The notes under the pieces are model-generated. The model did no database searches and was not told where the DNA came from. It saw only the letters and a list, made by a program, of their open reading frames with translations. A stretch of 64,000 bases of DNA. Origin: Mixta mediterraneensis. Lineage in GTDB: Bacteria > Pseudomonadota > Gammaproteobacteria > Enterobacterales > Enterobacteriaceae. A program made the translations under genes and the position numbers. Positions 9,326 to 21,159 of the stretch are shown here, in pieces. The DNA lies in assembly GCF_014946725.1 (NCBI RefSeq), contig NZ_JACFXY010000011.1, positions 82,983-146,982 of the forward strand, read 5' to 3'. Each line of letters begins with the position of its first letter. Position 1 is the stretch's first letter.

Positions 9326-10990
9326 ATGCCAGCTATGATTAAATCAACAAAAGTCCTGCCCTCGCTTTCCCTTTTAGCTTTATTAGTGACCTCTGTAACG
9401 CATGCCGCAAGCTCCTCAGAAAAAGCGGATGTTCTGCTGATAGGCGGTGGCATCATGAGCGCCTCTTTAGGCACGTGGCTAGAAGAACTTCAGCCTGACT
9501 GGAAACAGATTATGGTTGAAAAACTCGACGGCGTCGCGCTTGAATCATCGAATGGCTGGAATAATGCCGGCACTGGCCACTCTGCAAATATGGAACTGAA
9601 CTACACGCCTGAACGTGCAGACGGCTCAATTGATGTCACCAAGGCGCTGGCAATCAACGAAGCGTTTATGATCTCGCGCCAATTCTGGACGGCGCAGGTT
9701 AAGCGCGGCGTACTGACTAATCCACATGCTTTCATTAACTCCACGGCGCACATGAGTTTTGTCTGGGGTGATAAAAATGTGGCTTACCTGACGAAGCGTT
9801 ATGAAGCGCTGCAAAAGACCGTTCTGTTCCAGGGCATGAAATTCTCTACCGATCACAAGCAGATCGAGCAATGGTCACCGTTAATCATGGAGGGCCGCGA
9901 TCCGCAGCAGAAGGTTGCCGCAACCTGGACGCCAGTAGGCACCGACGTTAACTATGGTGAAATTACGCGTCAGTTAATTGGTAGCCTGAAGAAGCATGAT
10001 AACTTCAGGCTGGAAACCTCTTCTGAAGCCACCGATTTCAAACGTAACAGCGACAATTCCTGGCACGTTATCATCAAGGATGCCAGAAGCGGTAAAGAGC
10101 GTGCTGTAGACGCCAAATACGTCTTTATTGGTGCAGGCGGCGGGGCGCTTAAACTGCTGCAAAAAACCGGCATCCCGGAAGCAGACAATTACGCGGGCTT
10201 CCCCGTTGGTGGTTCGTTCCTTGTAACAGAAAACCCGGCGCTCGCGAATCGCCACAAACAGAAGGTATATGGTCAGGCTTCTGTCGGTGCGCCACCAATG
10301 TCCGTTCCGCATCTGGACTCGCGCTATCTTGATGGCAAACAAGTCGTGCTGTTTGGGCCGTTTGCGACGTTCTCTACCAAATTCCTTAAAAATGGGTCGC
10401 TGTTTGATTTGTTGAGCACGACGACGACTAAAAATGTTGTACCGATGACGCATGTCGGTCTGGATAACTTCGACCTGGTCAAATACCTGATCGGTCAGGT
10501 GATGTTAAGTGACGATGATCGCTTCGCAGCGTTGAAAGAATATTATCCAAACGCCAGAAAAGAGGACTGGAAACTGATTCAGGCGGGTCAACGTGTTCAG
10601 ATCATCAAAAAAGATGAAGCGAAGGGCGGCGTGCTGAAGCTGGGCACCGAAATCGTTATCGATCAGCAAAAAACCGTGGCGGCTTTATTGGGTGCCTCAC
10701 CGGGTGCATCTACGGCCGCACCTATTGCGCTGAATGTGATACAGGCGCTATTTCCAGAGCAGTTCAAAACGCCAGAATGGCAGGAAAAAGTGCACAAATT
10801 TGTACCGAGCTACGGTAAGAAACTGAACGATGACGCCGCGTTGGCACAGCAAGTTTGGGATGACACCGCAGCCACGCTGCAACTGACCAGGCCGCCAGTC
10901 ATCAACATGGCTGGTAAAGCGGCTGACGCACCGGCTGCTCAACCGCAGCAGCAGAAAGCGGCAGAAACACAGCACGATATGGCACTGTAA
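9326..10990 (+). CDS. mqo: Malate:quinone oxidoreductase
   Basis: FAD-dependent peripheral membrane enzyme oxidising malate to oxaloacetate with transfer of electrons to quinone. 554 residues. A hydrophobic, signal-like N-terminus (about 1-27) is followed by the FAD fold [16 protein letters not shown], then [71 protein letters not shown] and [15 protein letters not shown], all standard for Mqo. An Ala/Gln-rich tail follows. Start at ATG 9326 or ATG 9335; neither has a strong ribosome site. It is monocistronic: a strong terminator follows directly. Functionally it could serve as the aerobic counterpart of the C4-dicarboxylate locus to its left. Confidence 0.95.
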   Translation: MPAMIKSTKVLPSLSLLALLVTSVTHAASSSEKADVLLIGGGIMSASLGTWLEELQPDWKQIMVEKLDGVALESSNGWNNAGTGHSANMELNYTPERADGSIDVTKALAINEAFMISRQFWTAQVKRGVLTNPHAFINSTAHMSFVWGDKNVAYLTKRYEALQKTVLFQGMKFSTDHKQIEQWSPLIMEGRDPQQKVAATWTPVGTDVNYGEITRQLIGSLKKHDNFRLETSSEATDFKRNSDNSWHVIIKDARSGKERAVDAKYVFIGAGGGALKLLQKTGIPEADNYAGFPVGGSFLVTENPALANRHKQKVYGQASVGAPPMSVPHLDSRYLDGKQVVLFGPFATFSTKFLKNGSLFDLLSTTTTKNVVPMTHVGLDNFDLVKYLIGQVMLSDDDRFAALKEYYPNARKEDWKLIQAGQRVQIIKKDEAKGGVLKLGTEIVIDQQKTVAALLGASPGASTAAPIALNVIQALFPEQFKTPEWQEKVHKFVPSYGKKLNDDAALAQQVWDDTAATLQLTRPPVINMAGKAADAPAAQPQQQKAAETQHDMAL

Positions 10991-11000
10991 GAGAGCCGGT

Positions 11001-11039
11001 AAAAAGCCCCGCCGCCTGTTTCGGCTACGGGGCTTTTTT
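11001..11039 (+). terminator. Intrinsic terminator after mqo
   Basis: AAAAAGCCCCG (11001-11011) pairs with CGGGGCTTTTTT (11028-11039). An 11-bp stem with a T tract starting 10 nt after the mqo stop. The A tract on the other side makes it usable from both strands. Confidence 0.9.
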
Positions 11040-11054
11040 GGATCTGTATCCGGG

Positions 11055-11349
11055 TTAATTTTTATCCCCGCGCCAGTTTGACCAGGGATTATCGGCCGGG
11101 GTATCGATTTCCTCCGATTCAGGCAGTGGCTGCTCTAATGACGCTAAATACAGTGCTTCTACTTCAGCTCTTGCCCCAGGGCGTACGCCGCAAAAACTTC
11201 AGGCTGGATTTCACACTCGGATCGCTTTTAAAACAGTTAATATTGATTCGCTTGCTCAGTTCAACCCAACCGTAGCGGGAAACCAGGCTGTTTACCTGCA
11301 TCTCCAGCGTGACGCCATGCAAAGGATCTTTTGAAGTATGAGATGTCAT
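11055..11349 (-). pseudogene. VF530-family (DUF2132) small DNA-binding-type protein, frameshifted
   Basis: The frame from ATG 11349 reads [31 protein letters not shown] and [11 protein letters not shown], the conserved core of the VF530/DUF2132 family. It runs into a stop after about 61 codons. Removing one G from the GGGG run (CCCC at 11174-11177 on the plus strand) restores a continuous frame ([19 protein letters not shown], then DNPWSNWRGDKN) ending at 11055. That gives 97 residues, a typical length for the family. 295 nt minus one is a multiple of three. The lesion sits in a homopolymer, so a base-calling error is a real alternative to a mutation. Function of the family is not firmly known. 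Confidence 0.8.
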
Positions 11350-11428
11350 GGATTACCTGACCCTGTCAGAAAATTTTGCACACCCTAACGGGCAGAGCGC
11401 GGATGTGCAAGATTTACGATGCGTGTAA

Positions 11429-11488
11429 TTAGGCTTGCTGTTTTATTTTGGCAGCAACGCTGGCACGCGTTGACCACCAGCACATCAA
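11429..11488 (-). pseudogene. yddG: C-terminal tail of yddG, cut off by the IS21 element
   Basis: Reading leftward from the IS21 end, the frame gives LMCWWSTRASVAAKIKQQA and a TAA at 11431-11429. This continues the GSLM text at the other side of the IS21 element and matches the GSLLCW-ATR end of YddG. It includes one copy of the 6-bp target duplication (CATCAA, 11483-11488). Confidence 0.85.
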
Positions 11489-11573
11489 TGTCGCTACCGA
11501 TGTAAAACTGGCCCACCTGCCGATGTAAATCTGACCCACCTAGGGTAAAAATGGCAGTTTTAAGGCACTGCCA

Positions 11574-13387
<1,814 letters not shown>

Positions 13388-13449
13388 TTCAAAGGGGGTG
13401 GGTCAGTTTTACTTTGGCAGGGTGGGTCAGAATTCGATCGGTATTGACA

Positions 13450-14305
13450 CATCAACGAGCCCAGGCTGACCATTGCCGCGCCTTGCCAAAAGGAAACGGT
13501 TTAGCGCTGAGCCTAATATTAAGGCGGCCAGCAGAGCGGAAATAACCGGAATGAAGTAGGACGCCGTTGCCAGAATGGTAACGTTGCCATGTAAAATGCC
13601 GGTATTCCAGGCGGCATAGCCACAGCCCATGGCACAGGCAGCAAGTATTAAACTGATTATTACCTGCAGATTAATATTAAATAGCGGCTGCGGTGCAGAA
13701 AGATATTTAATCCATAACGTCAATGCGGTCAGCATAAAAAATAGTGTGATGCCATTACAGCCTTGTGCAGTTTTCTTTGTGAAGACGCAATAAATGGCCC
13801 AGATGATCGCACCAGTCAAGGCCAGGCCATAACTTAGCGGGTTGCTATAAAGGTTTGCCACAATCTGGCTAAAGGAAAAACCCTCGTCACCGCCCAACAC
13901 CATGCCTATACCGGCAAGTGATAACAGCAGCCCTGGAATAATGATGAGGCTGGTTTTCTGTCTGTTGACGAGCACCGACAACACGATGGTCAAGCCGGGC
14001 CAGAGATAATTCACCATCCCGACTTCAATCGCCTGCGTGCTGGTATTGGCAAAACCCAGCGATAGCGAAAGGCACAACTCATAACAGACAAACAGCACGC
14101 TTCCGATGATTAAATAACGGCGTGGGAAGGTTTTAATTTTGGGGAAGCCAACAGTCAACAGCAACAGCAGGGAACTCAGCGTATAAATCAGTGCTGCACC
14201 GCCGATGGCACCGAATCCCTCGCTTACGCTACGGATCAGCCCAACAATCGCGCTCCAGAGAACGATAGCGATCAAGCCCATCAGGGTGGCCTTTTTTTGT
14301 GTCAT
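13450..14305 (-). pseudogene. yddG: Aromatic amino acid exporter YddG (EamA family), frameshifted and IS-interrupted
   Basis: Inner-membrane exporter of the drug/metabolite transporter superfamily. ATG 14305 starts a near-copy of enterobacterial YddG (TQKKATLMGLIAIVLWSA, AIEVGMVNYLWPGLT, LGGDEGFS, YAAWNTGILHGNVTILA) with about ten membrane segments. Near 13487-13497 the frame slips: dropping one base restores FWQGAAMVSLGSLM, the expected C-terminal text. The gene is then split by the IS21 element, and its last codons lie at 11429-11488. Joining both parts without the second target copy and removing one base gives 909 nt, exactly 303 codons including the stop, which supports both diagnoses. 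Confidence 0.9.
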
Positions 14306-14494
14306 TTCACCAAAACCTCTTACTAAAAATCGATCGTAGCAGAGTCATAACCGGCTAAAAATCGTGTCACAGGATGAAGCGTATGCAGCAGGCTGTAAAC
14401 AGAATCTGATTTGTCGTGATGTAAAAATGTATGCGATCAGGGTGAGCAGGCAGGAAAACAGGGCTGCCGCATTTAGCCGTATTAGCCGTAAGAG

Positions 14495-14528
14495 AAAAGG
14501 CCGATAACTTAACGTCATCGGCCTTTTA
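14495..14528. terminator. Bidirectional intrinsic terminator downstream of ddc
   Basis: AAAAGGCCGAT (14495-14505) pairs perfectly with ATCGGCCTTTT (14517-14527). It sits 23 nt past the ddc stop and has A/T tracts on both sides, so it can end the leftward dat-ddc transcript. The 190 bp between it and yddG hold no gene and presumably the yddG promoter. Confidence 0.85.
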
Positions 14529-14550
14529 TTGCGCTGCAATTCAGTAGGGA

Positions 14551-16041
14551 TTATACGTTCTGCAATTGCTCTGCGGTTTTCTCAACCAGAGCCAGCAGCA
14601 GCTGAATGTCTTTCAGCGTCACGGTGGGGTTCAGTAACGTCATTTTCAGGCAAGTTACGCCATCAAATTCGGTTACACCCACATTAGCGCGACCGGATGC
14701 CAACAGCGCATCGCCGATTTGCTGGTTCAGCAATGCTACCGTTGCATTATCTGCGGTTGCCAGCGAAGCCGGACGATAACGGAACAGCACGCTTGCCAGT
14801 TGTGGCTCCATCACCAGTTCCAGTGATGCTTGCTCAGACACGTAGTGTGCAACCTGTTTCGCCAGTGTCACACCGTGATCGATAATCTCGGCATACTGCT
14901 TTTGCCCCAGCGCTTCCAGACCCATCCACAGTTTTAAGGCATCAAAACGGCGAGTCGTCTGCAATGATTTGGAAACCAGGTTAGGCACGCCTTGTGCTTC
15001 ATCAAACTCAGAGTTGAGATAAGCCGCCTGATAGCGCATTAACTCATAGTGTCGCGCTTCTTTTAGCAGGAAGGCACCGCAGCTGATGGTCTGGAAAAAC
15101 TGCTTGTGGAAGTCCAGCGTAATAGAGTCCACCAGTTCAATGCCGTCCAGATAATCGCGATACTTTTCAGAAAGCAGCAGCGCACCACCCCAAGCCGCAT
15201 CCACATGAACCCAAATATTGTGTTCAGCAGCCAGCGTGACAATGTCACGCAGCGGGTCGATGGCACCTGCATCAGTGGTGCCTGCGGTTGCAACGATTGC
15301 CAACACCTGCTCGCCATTGGTTTTTGCCAGCGCCAGTTTGTCAGCTAAATCGTTCACATCCATACGCGCAAAACGGTCGGTTTTTACCAGCGTGACGGAC
15401 TGATAACCGAGGCCCAGCAGTGCCATATTCTTTTGCACTGAGAAATGGGCATTTTCAGAACAGAATACTTTGATTTTACGCAGGTCACCCGTCAGCCCTT
15501 CTTGCTGAATAGAGTGACCCTGGCGCGCAAAAAAGGCGTCACGCGCCAGCATTAACCCCATCAGATTGCTCTGCGTGCCACCGCTGGTGAAAACACCGGC
15601 ATCGCCCGGCTGATAACCCACCTGAGTGCGTAGCCATTCAATGAGCTTCATCTCAATGATGGTGGCTGATGGACTTTGATCCCAGGAATCCATGCTCTGG
15701 TTGGTGGCATTAATCATCACCTCTGCGGCCTGGCTCACTACCAGGCTTGGGCAATGTAAATGTGCCACGCATTGTGGGTGATGCACCGACAGACTGTCTT
15801 TCAGGAAGTATTCAATCGCACGCTCAATAGCGGCCTGGTTGCCCAGCCCTTGCGGATTGAAATCCAGCGTAATGCGTTCACGCAGTTCAGCAACCGTTTT
15901 CCCCTGATACATCTCAGGCTGTTGCAACCACTTCACCACGGCCTGGCTGCTTTGCTCAATGGCTTGCTGGTACGCTTCGGTACTCTGTGCTGAGGCAGCC
16001 AGAATAGGATTTAACCGGGACATCGCATCTACTCCACTCAT
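14551..16041 (-). CDS. ddc: L-2,4-diaminobutyrate decarboxylase
   Basis: PLP-dependent group II decarboxylase converting L-2,4-diaminobutyrate to 1,3-diaminopropane. Up to 496 residues. Substrate/PLP text: [28 protein letters not shown] (split motif about 100-130), [21 protein letters not shown] (about 165-185), [12 protein letters not shown] (about 290) and the PLP-Lys block [13 protein letters not shown] (about 325-337). ATG 16041 overlaps the dat stop (ATGA), but ATG 16023 has GGAG eight bases upstream and gives the more usual start MSRLNP, so 16023 is likely the real start. It is second gene of the dat-ddc operon. Confidence 0.94.
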   Translation of the reverse strand: MSGVDAMSRLNPILAASAQSTEAYQQAIEQSSQAVVKWLQQPEMYQGKTVAELRERITLDFNPQGLGNQAAIERAIEYFLKDSLSVHHPQCVAHLHCPSLVVSQAAEVMINATNQSMDSWDQSPSATIIEMKLIEWLRTQVGYQPGDAGVFTSGGTQSNLMGLMLARDAFFARQGHSIQQEGLTGDLRKIKVFCSENAHFSVQKNMALLGLGYQSVTLVKTDRFARMDVNDLADKLALAKTNGEQVLAIVATAGTTDAGAIDPLRDIVTLAAEHNIWVHVDAAWGGALLLSEKYRDYLDGIELVDSITLDFHKQFFQTISCGAFLLKEARHYELMRYQAAYLNSEFDEAQGVPNLVSKSLQTTRRFDALKLWMGLEALGQKQYAEIIDHGVTLAKQVAHYVSEQASLELVMEPQLASVLFRYRPASLATADNATVALLNQQIGDALLASGRANVGVTEFDGVTCLKMTLLNPTVTLKDIQLLLALVEKTAEQLQNV

Positions 16042-17423
16042 ACCGGTTTAACGCCAGCAGACAGTAGGGCGTTTTCAAATTTATCGATAAACATATCCAG
16101 CTCTGCATTGGTGATTAGAAGCGAAGGCAGCAAGCGCAAAACGCTTCCGTGGCGTCCGCCACGTTCAAGGATCAGGCCATTCTCGAAACATTTTTTCTGT
16201 ATTAATGCAGACAGTTCGCCGTCAGCCGGGAAGCAACCCATAGGGTCCTGCGCTTCGTTTGCTTTGACGATCTCAATGCCGATCATCAAGCCCAGACCAC
16301 GCACGTTGCCGAGCACCGGATAACGTTTTTGCAACCCAGCCAGTTTGGCTTTCAGCCACTCGCCTTGATCGGCAACTTTTCCAGCAATATTGTTATCTTT
16401 CAGATAACGCAGCGTCGTCAGGCCGGTAGCCATTGCCAACTGGTTGCCACGGAATGTACCGGTATGATGGCCCGGCTCCCAGGCATCAAACTGCTTTTTG
16501 ATACCCAATACCGCTAACGGCAAGCCACCGCCGACCGCTTTTGACATCACAATAATGTCTGGCTCAATACCCGCGTGTTCAAAGGCGAAGAATTTACCGG
16601 TGCGCGCAAAGCCCGCCTGGACTTCATCGATAATCAACAGGATGCCATGTTCCTGTGTGACTTTGCGAATGCGCTGCAGCCATTCAGCGGGGGCCGGGTT
16701 CACACCGCCTTCGCCCTGAACCGCTTCCAGAATCACAGCAGCAGGTTTACGCACGCCGCTTTCAACGTCGTTGATCAGATTTTCGAAGTAATAGGTCAGG
16801 GCTTTTACACCGGCATCGCCGCCAATACCCAATGGACAGCGGTACAGATGCGGATAAGGCATAAACTGCACTTCCGGCATCATGCCATTGACCGCTTCTT
16901 TTGGTGACAGATTACCCGTTACCGACAATGCGCCGTGGGTCATGCCATGATAGCCGCCGGAAAAGCTGATAACGCCCGTGCGGCCGGTATGCTTTTTCGC
17001 CAGCTTCAGTGCCGCTTCAACTGCATCAGCGCCCGAAGGGCCAGTAAATTGCAGGCAATACTCTTTGCCCTGGCCTGGCAATAACGAAAGCAGATAAGCA
17101 GAAAACTCATCTTTTAACGGTGTTGTTAAATCAAGTGTATGTAACGGCAAGCCGCTGGTAATGACATTTTGGATGCTTTGCAACACGTCAGGATGATTAT
17201 GGCCCAGCGCTAATGTTCCTGCGCCTGCCAGACAATCAAGGTATTGCTTATTCTCAACGTCAGTAATCCACACGCCTTGTGCTTTGGCGATAGCTAATGG
17301 CAATTTACGAGGATAACTTCTGACGTTTGATTCAAACTCAGCCTGTCTGGCTAAATAAGTTTCGTTATTACGGTTTAATGAATGCGCATCTAAACTGTCA
17401 ATACGGACTTTATCCGTCATCAT
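16038..17423 (-). CDS. dat: Diaminobutyrate--2-oxoglutarate aminotransferase
   Basis: Class III PLP aminotransferase making L-2,4-diaminobutyrate from aspartate semialdehyde and glutamate, 461 residues. Visible motifs: [16 protein letters not shown] (about 65-80), [62 protein letters not shown] and the PLP-Lys block [18 protein letters not shown]. It precedes and overlaps ddc. Together they make 1,3-diaminopropane, a polyamine found in Acinetobacter and several Enterobacterales. ATG 17423 (TCTCTCC-rich upstream, GGAGAG on the coding strand) has a good ribosome site. Confidence 0.95.
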   Translation of the reverse strand: MMTDKVRIDSLDAHSLNRNNETYLARQAEFESNVRSYPRKLPLAIAKAQGVWITDVENKQYLDCLAGAGTLALGHNHPDVLQSIQNVITSGLPLHTLDLTTPLKDEFSAYLLSLLPGQGKEYCLQFTGPSGADAVEAALKLAKKHTGRTGVISFSGGYHGMTHGALSVTGNLSPKEAVNGMMPEVQFMPYPHLYRCPLGIGGDAGVKALTYYFENLINDVESGVRKPAAVILEAVQGEGGVNPAPAEWLQRIRKVTQEHGILLIIDEVQAGFARTGKFFAFEHAGIEPDIIVMSKAVGGGLPLAVLGIKKQFDAWEPGHHTGTFRGNQLAMATGLTTLRYLKDNNIAGKVADQGEWLKAKLAGLQKRYPVLGNVRGLGLMIGIEIVKANEAQDPMGCFPADGELSALIQKKCFENGLILERGGRHGSVLRLLPSLLITNAELDMFIDKFENALLSAGVKPV

Positions 17424-17664
17424 ATCTCTCCTACAACCAAGCCATTACGTTATGTCTCAGTTGGTTAATTGAATAAAAAGTAAACCGATCATTAAAAAAA
17501 CGCGGCCAATATAGGGCTTTTTAAGGTGGGACTCAATATTTAATTTTGTGTGGCTTAATTTTTAAGTTTTGTTTGATAATCAATGGGTTGATTGTTTTTT
17601 GACCGCGGAGGATGGCGTTTTTTTGTTACAAGATGATTAATAAAGCACAAAAAGCGCGCTTTTC
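17424..17664. promoter_or_regulatory. Region upstream of dat, ending at IS1
   Basis: AT-rich 241 bp with no gene. A short inverted repeat AATCAA-TGGG-TTGATT lies at 17578-17593; it is the mirror arrangement of an FNR box, so it is not one. The region ends abruptly at the IS1 left end, and IS1 carries no target duplication, so distal promoter elements may have been lost. Confidence 0.4.
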
Positions 17665-17719
17665 GGTAATGCTCCCAACTTACTGATTTAGTGTATGATG
17701 GTGATTTTGAGGTGCTTGC

Positions 17720-17995
17720 GTGGCTTCCATTTCCATCAGATGTCCTTCCTGCTCCGCTACTGAAGGCGTGGTGCGTAACGGCAAAAGCACTGCCGGACAT
17801 CAGCGCTATCTCTGCTCTCATTGCCGTAAAACATGGCAACTACAGTTCACTTACACCGCCTCTCAGCCCGGTACGCACCAGACAATCATTGATATGGCCA
17901 TGAATGGCGTCGGATGTCGCGCCAGTGCACGCATTATGGGCATTGGCCTCAACACGGTTTTACGTCACTTAAAAAACTCAGGCCGCAGTCGGTAA
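17720..17995 (+). CDS. insA: IS1 protein InsA
   Basis: 91-residue zinc-finger/helix-turn-helix protein that binds the IS1 ends and represses transposition. It starts at GTG 17720 and shows the C4 zinc-finger pattern CPSCSATEG and [10 protein letters not shown]. The A6C slip site (17971-17977) near its end allows -1 frameshifting into insB to make the InsAB' transposase. Confidence 0.93.
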   Translation: MASISIRCPSCSATEGVVRNGKSTAGHQRYLCSHCRKTWQLQFTYTASQPGTHQTIIDMAMNGVGCRASARIMGIGLNTVLRHLKNSGRSR

Positions 17996-18417
17996 CCTCG
18001 CGCATACAACCGGGCAGTGATGTGATTGTCTGCGCTGAAATGGACGAACAGTGGGGCTACGTCGGTGCTAAATCACGTCAGCGCTGGCTGTTTTACGCGT
18101 ATGACAGGATACGGAGGACGGTTGTGGCACACGTCTTCGGTGAACGCACTCTGGCCACACTGGAGCGTCTTCTGAGCCTGCTGTCGGCCTTTGAGGTCGT
18201 GGTATGGATGACGGATGGCTGGCCGCTGTATGAATCACGCCTGAAGGGAAAGCTGCACGTTATCAGCAAGCGTTACACTCAGCGCATTGAGCGACATAAC
18301 CTGAATCTGAGACAACATCTGGCAAGGCTGGGACGGAAGTCACTGTCGTTCTCAAAATCGGTGGAGCTGCATGACAAGGTCATCGGACATTATCTGAACA
18401 TAAAACACTATCAGTAA
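17914..18417 (+). CDS. insB: IS1 InsB frame (C-terminal part of InsAB' transposase)
   Basis: Open frame with the IS1 catalytic domain: [56 protein letters not shown]. In IS1 it is translated as a fusion to InsA after -1 slippage on A6C at 17971-17977, so the upstream ATG of this frame is probably not used. No internal stop. Confidence 0.9.
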   Translation: MSRQCTHYGHWPQHGFTSLKKLRPQSVTSRIQPGSDVIVCAEMDEQWGYVGAKSRQRWLFYAYDRIRRTVVAHVFGERTLATLERLLSLLSAFEVVVWMTDGWPLYESRLKGKLHVISKRYTQRIERHNLNLRQHLARLGRKSLSFSKSVELHDKVIGHYLNIKHYQ

Positions 18418-18725
18418 GTTGGAGTCATTACCAAGGTTTGGCTCAAGTCATTTTAATAGTCATATTCATTCCTGTGCAACAAAATCCATAATCAGAAAAT
18501 AACGACTTTATCGGCATGTCAAACCAGAGCTTTATATATTTTATAATGTACTTATTGAGACGCCATTAAGCTAAAACTATTTTATTTCAAATTATATATC
18601 ATTCTGATAAGATGCCGCGCTTAATAAAAAATTATGCTTCCCTTACGAAACCATAACACATATACACTAAAGCAATTTAGCTATTTATGAGGGAAACGCT
18701 AAAATGTTGAGGAAATTTACACCAA

Positions 18726-20651
18726 ATGAGAGTTGATAATTTCAGGAATGATATTAATGGCTTAAGAGCTTATGCCATTGTGTTTGTAGTCTTATATCAT
18801 TTTAACATCCCCTTGTTCAAGGCTGGTTTCATAGGTGTGGATGTCTTTTTTGTCATTTCCGGATTTTTGATGACAAAAATTATTGCGTCCGGGTTAATTC
18901 AACATAATTTCCATTTCGGGGCATTTTTCGCCTCCCGCTTCATACGCATAATTCCACCCGTCATTCTTCTTGTTCTGGCGGTTTTTTTTATAAATCTCTT
19001 TATCCTTACGCCAGTAGAACTTAGAGAATATGCAAAGTATTCGATTAAAGCCCTTTCGTTTACATCGAATTTTTCACTGCTTAAAGATGCTAATAACTAC
19101 TTTTCATCTGTGGGCCAGGAAAATTTGTTATTGCACACCTGGTCCTTATCCGTTGAATGGCAGTTCTACTTAATCTATCCATTCATTCTTTGGATTGGTT
19201 TTAAATTCACACAGAGCCTTAAAAAAATCACCCTGTTGGTTGCGGCTTTATTCATCCTTTCACTTGCTGCCTGCATCGTAATGACAGAGCGTAATCAATT
19301 TTATGCGTTTTATATGCTTGTTACCCGTGCATGGGAAATGCTGGCAGGCGGACTGGTATTCCTGTTTAAGGCCGGGGCAAACAAAGCGGCTGCAAGCGCC
19401 GCGCCCTTTTATGCTGGCGTACTCGCCTTATTGATGTCCCTGATCCTGTTTGATGACCGTATCGCATGGCCGGGTTACTGCGCGGCACTTACTGTTGCTG
19501 GCACAGCGCTGATCATCTATGCCGAACGTCAGGCCTCTTTTCTCTTTTCAGGGAAATGGCTAAGCCTTATTGGCCTGTCTTCCTATTCGATCTATCTGTG
19601 GCACTGGCCGGTAAGATATTTTCTATACTATGCGGGCACCAAACTTGGCACATTCTATACCGTCTGCGCAGTTATGCTGTCGTTTGCGATTGGGCTTCTA
19701 AGCTATTTTGTCCTTGAGAAAAGATTGTTTAGCTGGTTTAAGAGTAAAAAGCGTCTGACTTCCATGACCGTTATTTGCCTGTCACTGGCAGTAATGATCT
19801 CCGTATCTGACTTTACCCGTAAGTCGTCCGGATTCCCCTGGCGAGGCGGTGTATCTTATATGGCTGCCATAGAGCATCTGGCTTTACCTAACCCAAAAAA
19901 CGGCTGGTGCTTTTATACTATCGCCAGTACGCCATCACTGACGGTTGGTAAAGAGGGTGTGGAATGCCACATTGGCGCCACTGAAGAAGGCGGCAAAAAA
20001 GCATTACTGTTTGGTGATTCATATGCCGGCCAGTATCTTCCTTTATGGGATGCGCTGGGCAGAAAAACCGGTCTCGATATTCAGGCTGTCACAACAAACT
20101 GGTGTAACCCGTCCGACGGGGAAGATTTTTTTGGGCCGAAGACCTCCCGGGCATATGAGCAATGTTTGTATAACAGACACTACGTAACCGAAAATATCCA
20201 AAACTACGATTATATTATTCTGGGCGGTTCATGGTCGAAAAACTTCTCAAGTCCTGACACGGTTAAAGGGCTTGAGCATATTATCAATCTTGCCAAAGGT
20301 AAGAAAATAATCATCATGGCAGAACCCTATCAATTTAATGCTGATGTCGGTGAGCTTTATAAACGGAGTGTCTGGAAGAAAGAACGCTTTGATATATCGC
20401 CTTACATGGATGCATTGTCTTTGGCGGGTATGAAGAATGCAGATGATATTCTGGATAAACTGAGCCAGACCTATTCCAATATACTTTATCTGACCCGTGA
20501 TGATTTGTTTGATAAATCTCAATACGCAAACCGGGATGTGCCGTATTCGTTAGATGGCGGACATATCAGTGTCGTAGGTTCAGTTGAAGCTGAAAAGTTT
20601 TTTTCATCGCATGCCGGCAGAAACAAACTCGAAGCTTTCTTATCAAATTAG
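18726..20651 (+). CDS. OafA-type membrane acyltransferase with SGNH domain
   Basis: Membrane O-acyltransferase of the acyltransferase-3 family, likely modifying a cell-surface polysaccharide. 641 residues. The N-terminal part (about 1-345) has around ten membrane segments and the family landmarks NDINGLRAYAIVFVVLYHF, FIGVDVFFVISGFL and HTWSLSVEWQFYLIYPF. The periplasmic C-terminal SGNH part (about 420-640) has GDSYAGQ with the nucleophile Ser and DGGHIS with the Asp-His pair. TTGAGGA before ATG 18726 is a fair ribosome site. The start of the gene is more AT-rich than its neighbours and it follows IS1 directly, which would fit acquisition by transfer (inference). The polysaccharide target is unknown. 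292 bp between IS1 and this gene hold no other gene. Confidence 0.9.
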   Translation: MRVDNFRNDINGLRAYAIVFVVLYHFNIPLFKAGFIGVDVFFVISGFLMTKIIASGLIQHNFHFGAFFASRFIRIIPPVILLVLAVFFINLFILTPVELREYAKYSIKALSFTSNFSLLKDANNYFSSVGQENLLLHTWSLSVEWQFYLIYPFILWIGFKFTQSLKKITLLVAALFILSLAACIVMTERNQFYAFYMLVTRAWEMLAGGLVFLFKAGANKAAASAAPFYAGVLALLMSLILFDDRIAWPGYCAALTVAGTALIIYAERQASFLFSGKWLSLIGLSSYSIYLWHWPVRYFLYYAGTKLGTFYTVCAVMLSFAIGLLSYFVLEKRLFSWFKSKKRLTSMTVICLSLAVMISVSDFTRKSSGFPWRGGVSYMAAIEHLALPNPKNGWCFYTIASTPSLTVGKEGVECHIGATEEGGKKALLFGDSYAGQYLPLWDALGRKTGLDIQAVTTNWCNPSDGEDFFGPKTSRAYEQCLYNRHYVTENIQNYDYIILGGSWSKNFSSPDTVKGLEHIINLAKGKKIIIMAEPYQFNADVGELYKRSVWKKERFDISPYMDALSLAGMKNADDILDKLSQTYSNILYLTRDDLFDKSQYANRDVPYSLDGGHISVVGSVEAEKFFSSHAGRNKLEAFLSN

Positions 20652-20660
20652 GCCGAAGCT

Positions 20661-20726
20661 CTCAGCGAGGACAGGCCCGACTGGCCTCGCTGAGTCACGC
20701 CGGCATGACCTGTTGTCGTGCCGGCA
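20661..20726. terminator. Two tandem hairpins after the acyltransferase gene
   Basis: Hairpin 1: CTCAGCGAGG (20661-20670) with CCTCGCTGAG (20685-20694), a perfect 10-bp stem. Hairpin 2: GCCGGCATGAC (20699-20709) with GTCGTGCCGGC (20715-20725), 11 bp with one wobble. Neither has a T tract. They may end or stabilise the acyltransferase mRNA. The following 430 bp to hpaR are AT-rich and contain no gene I can support. Confidence 0.55.
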
Positions 20727-21159
20727 CATTCCAGTACTCTGTCCGCTCTTCGCTCAAAATCCCCGTTCAACGTTGCTCTGAGCTGCTTCAGATCTTGTTG
20801 GAACCGAACAGTTTTTTTGCGAACAGGCGATCAGGTAAAATGCGGGCACGCAGCCTACATTAACATATTAATAAATTTCAGTTTTCTGTGATAATTCCCG
20901 CTTTTAATAAGCTTCAGCAATAAATCAACGCTTTACTCAGAGCGGGGGATCCAACTTAATTAGATAGAAAACAAAGAGTTGTTTTTTGGTTAAGCGATTT
21001 CACGGAAAAATCTCACGTTACCTGGTATAGATGAAATTTCATTAATTTATTATTTGGTTGGCTCACTTTCTCGTTATTGTTCCTAAAGTATCGACAAAGG
21101 AGCACGACGGGTTATACTGCGGTTCTTATTTGACCTATGAACCTTCAAGCGGTACGGGT

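Larger units (their letters stand above)
17665..18433 (+). mobile_element. IS1 element, complete, without target duplication
   Basis: 769 bp. The ends are GGTAATGCTCCCAACTTACT (left) and the complement GGTAATGACTCCAACTTACT (right), the typical imperfect IS1 repeats. The 9 bp before it (GCGCTTTTC) and after it (AAGGTTTGG) do not match, so the usual duplication is absent. insA and insB frames are open. Its first 127 bp are the same as those of the IS1 copy at the right window edge. Confidence 0.95.

Noticed and set aside
11461..11488. The left flank of IS21 resembles the ribokinase text DVLVVNA seen at about 32865
   Set aside because: In the correct frame this flank continues yddG (CWWST after GSLM) and the 6-bp duplication proves it. 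The kinase likeness comes from a chance shared stretch.
17578..17593. Second FNR box upstream of dat
   Set aside because: AATCAA-N4-TTGATT has the half-sites in the reverse arrangement of TTGAT-N4-ATCAA.
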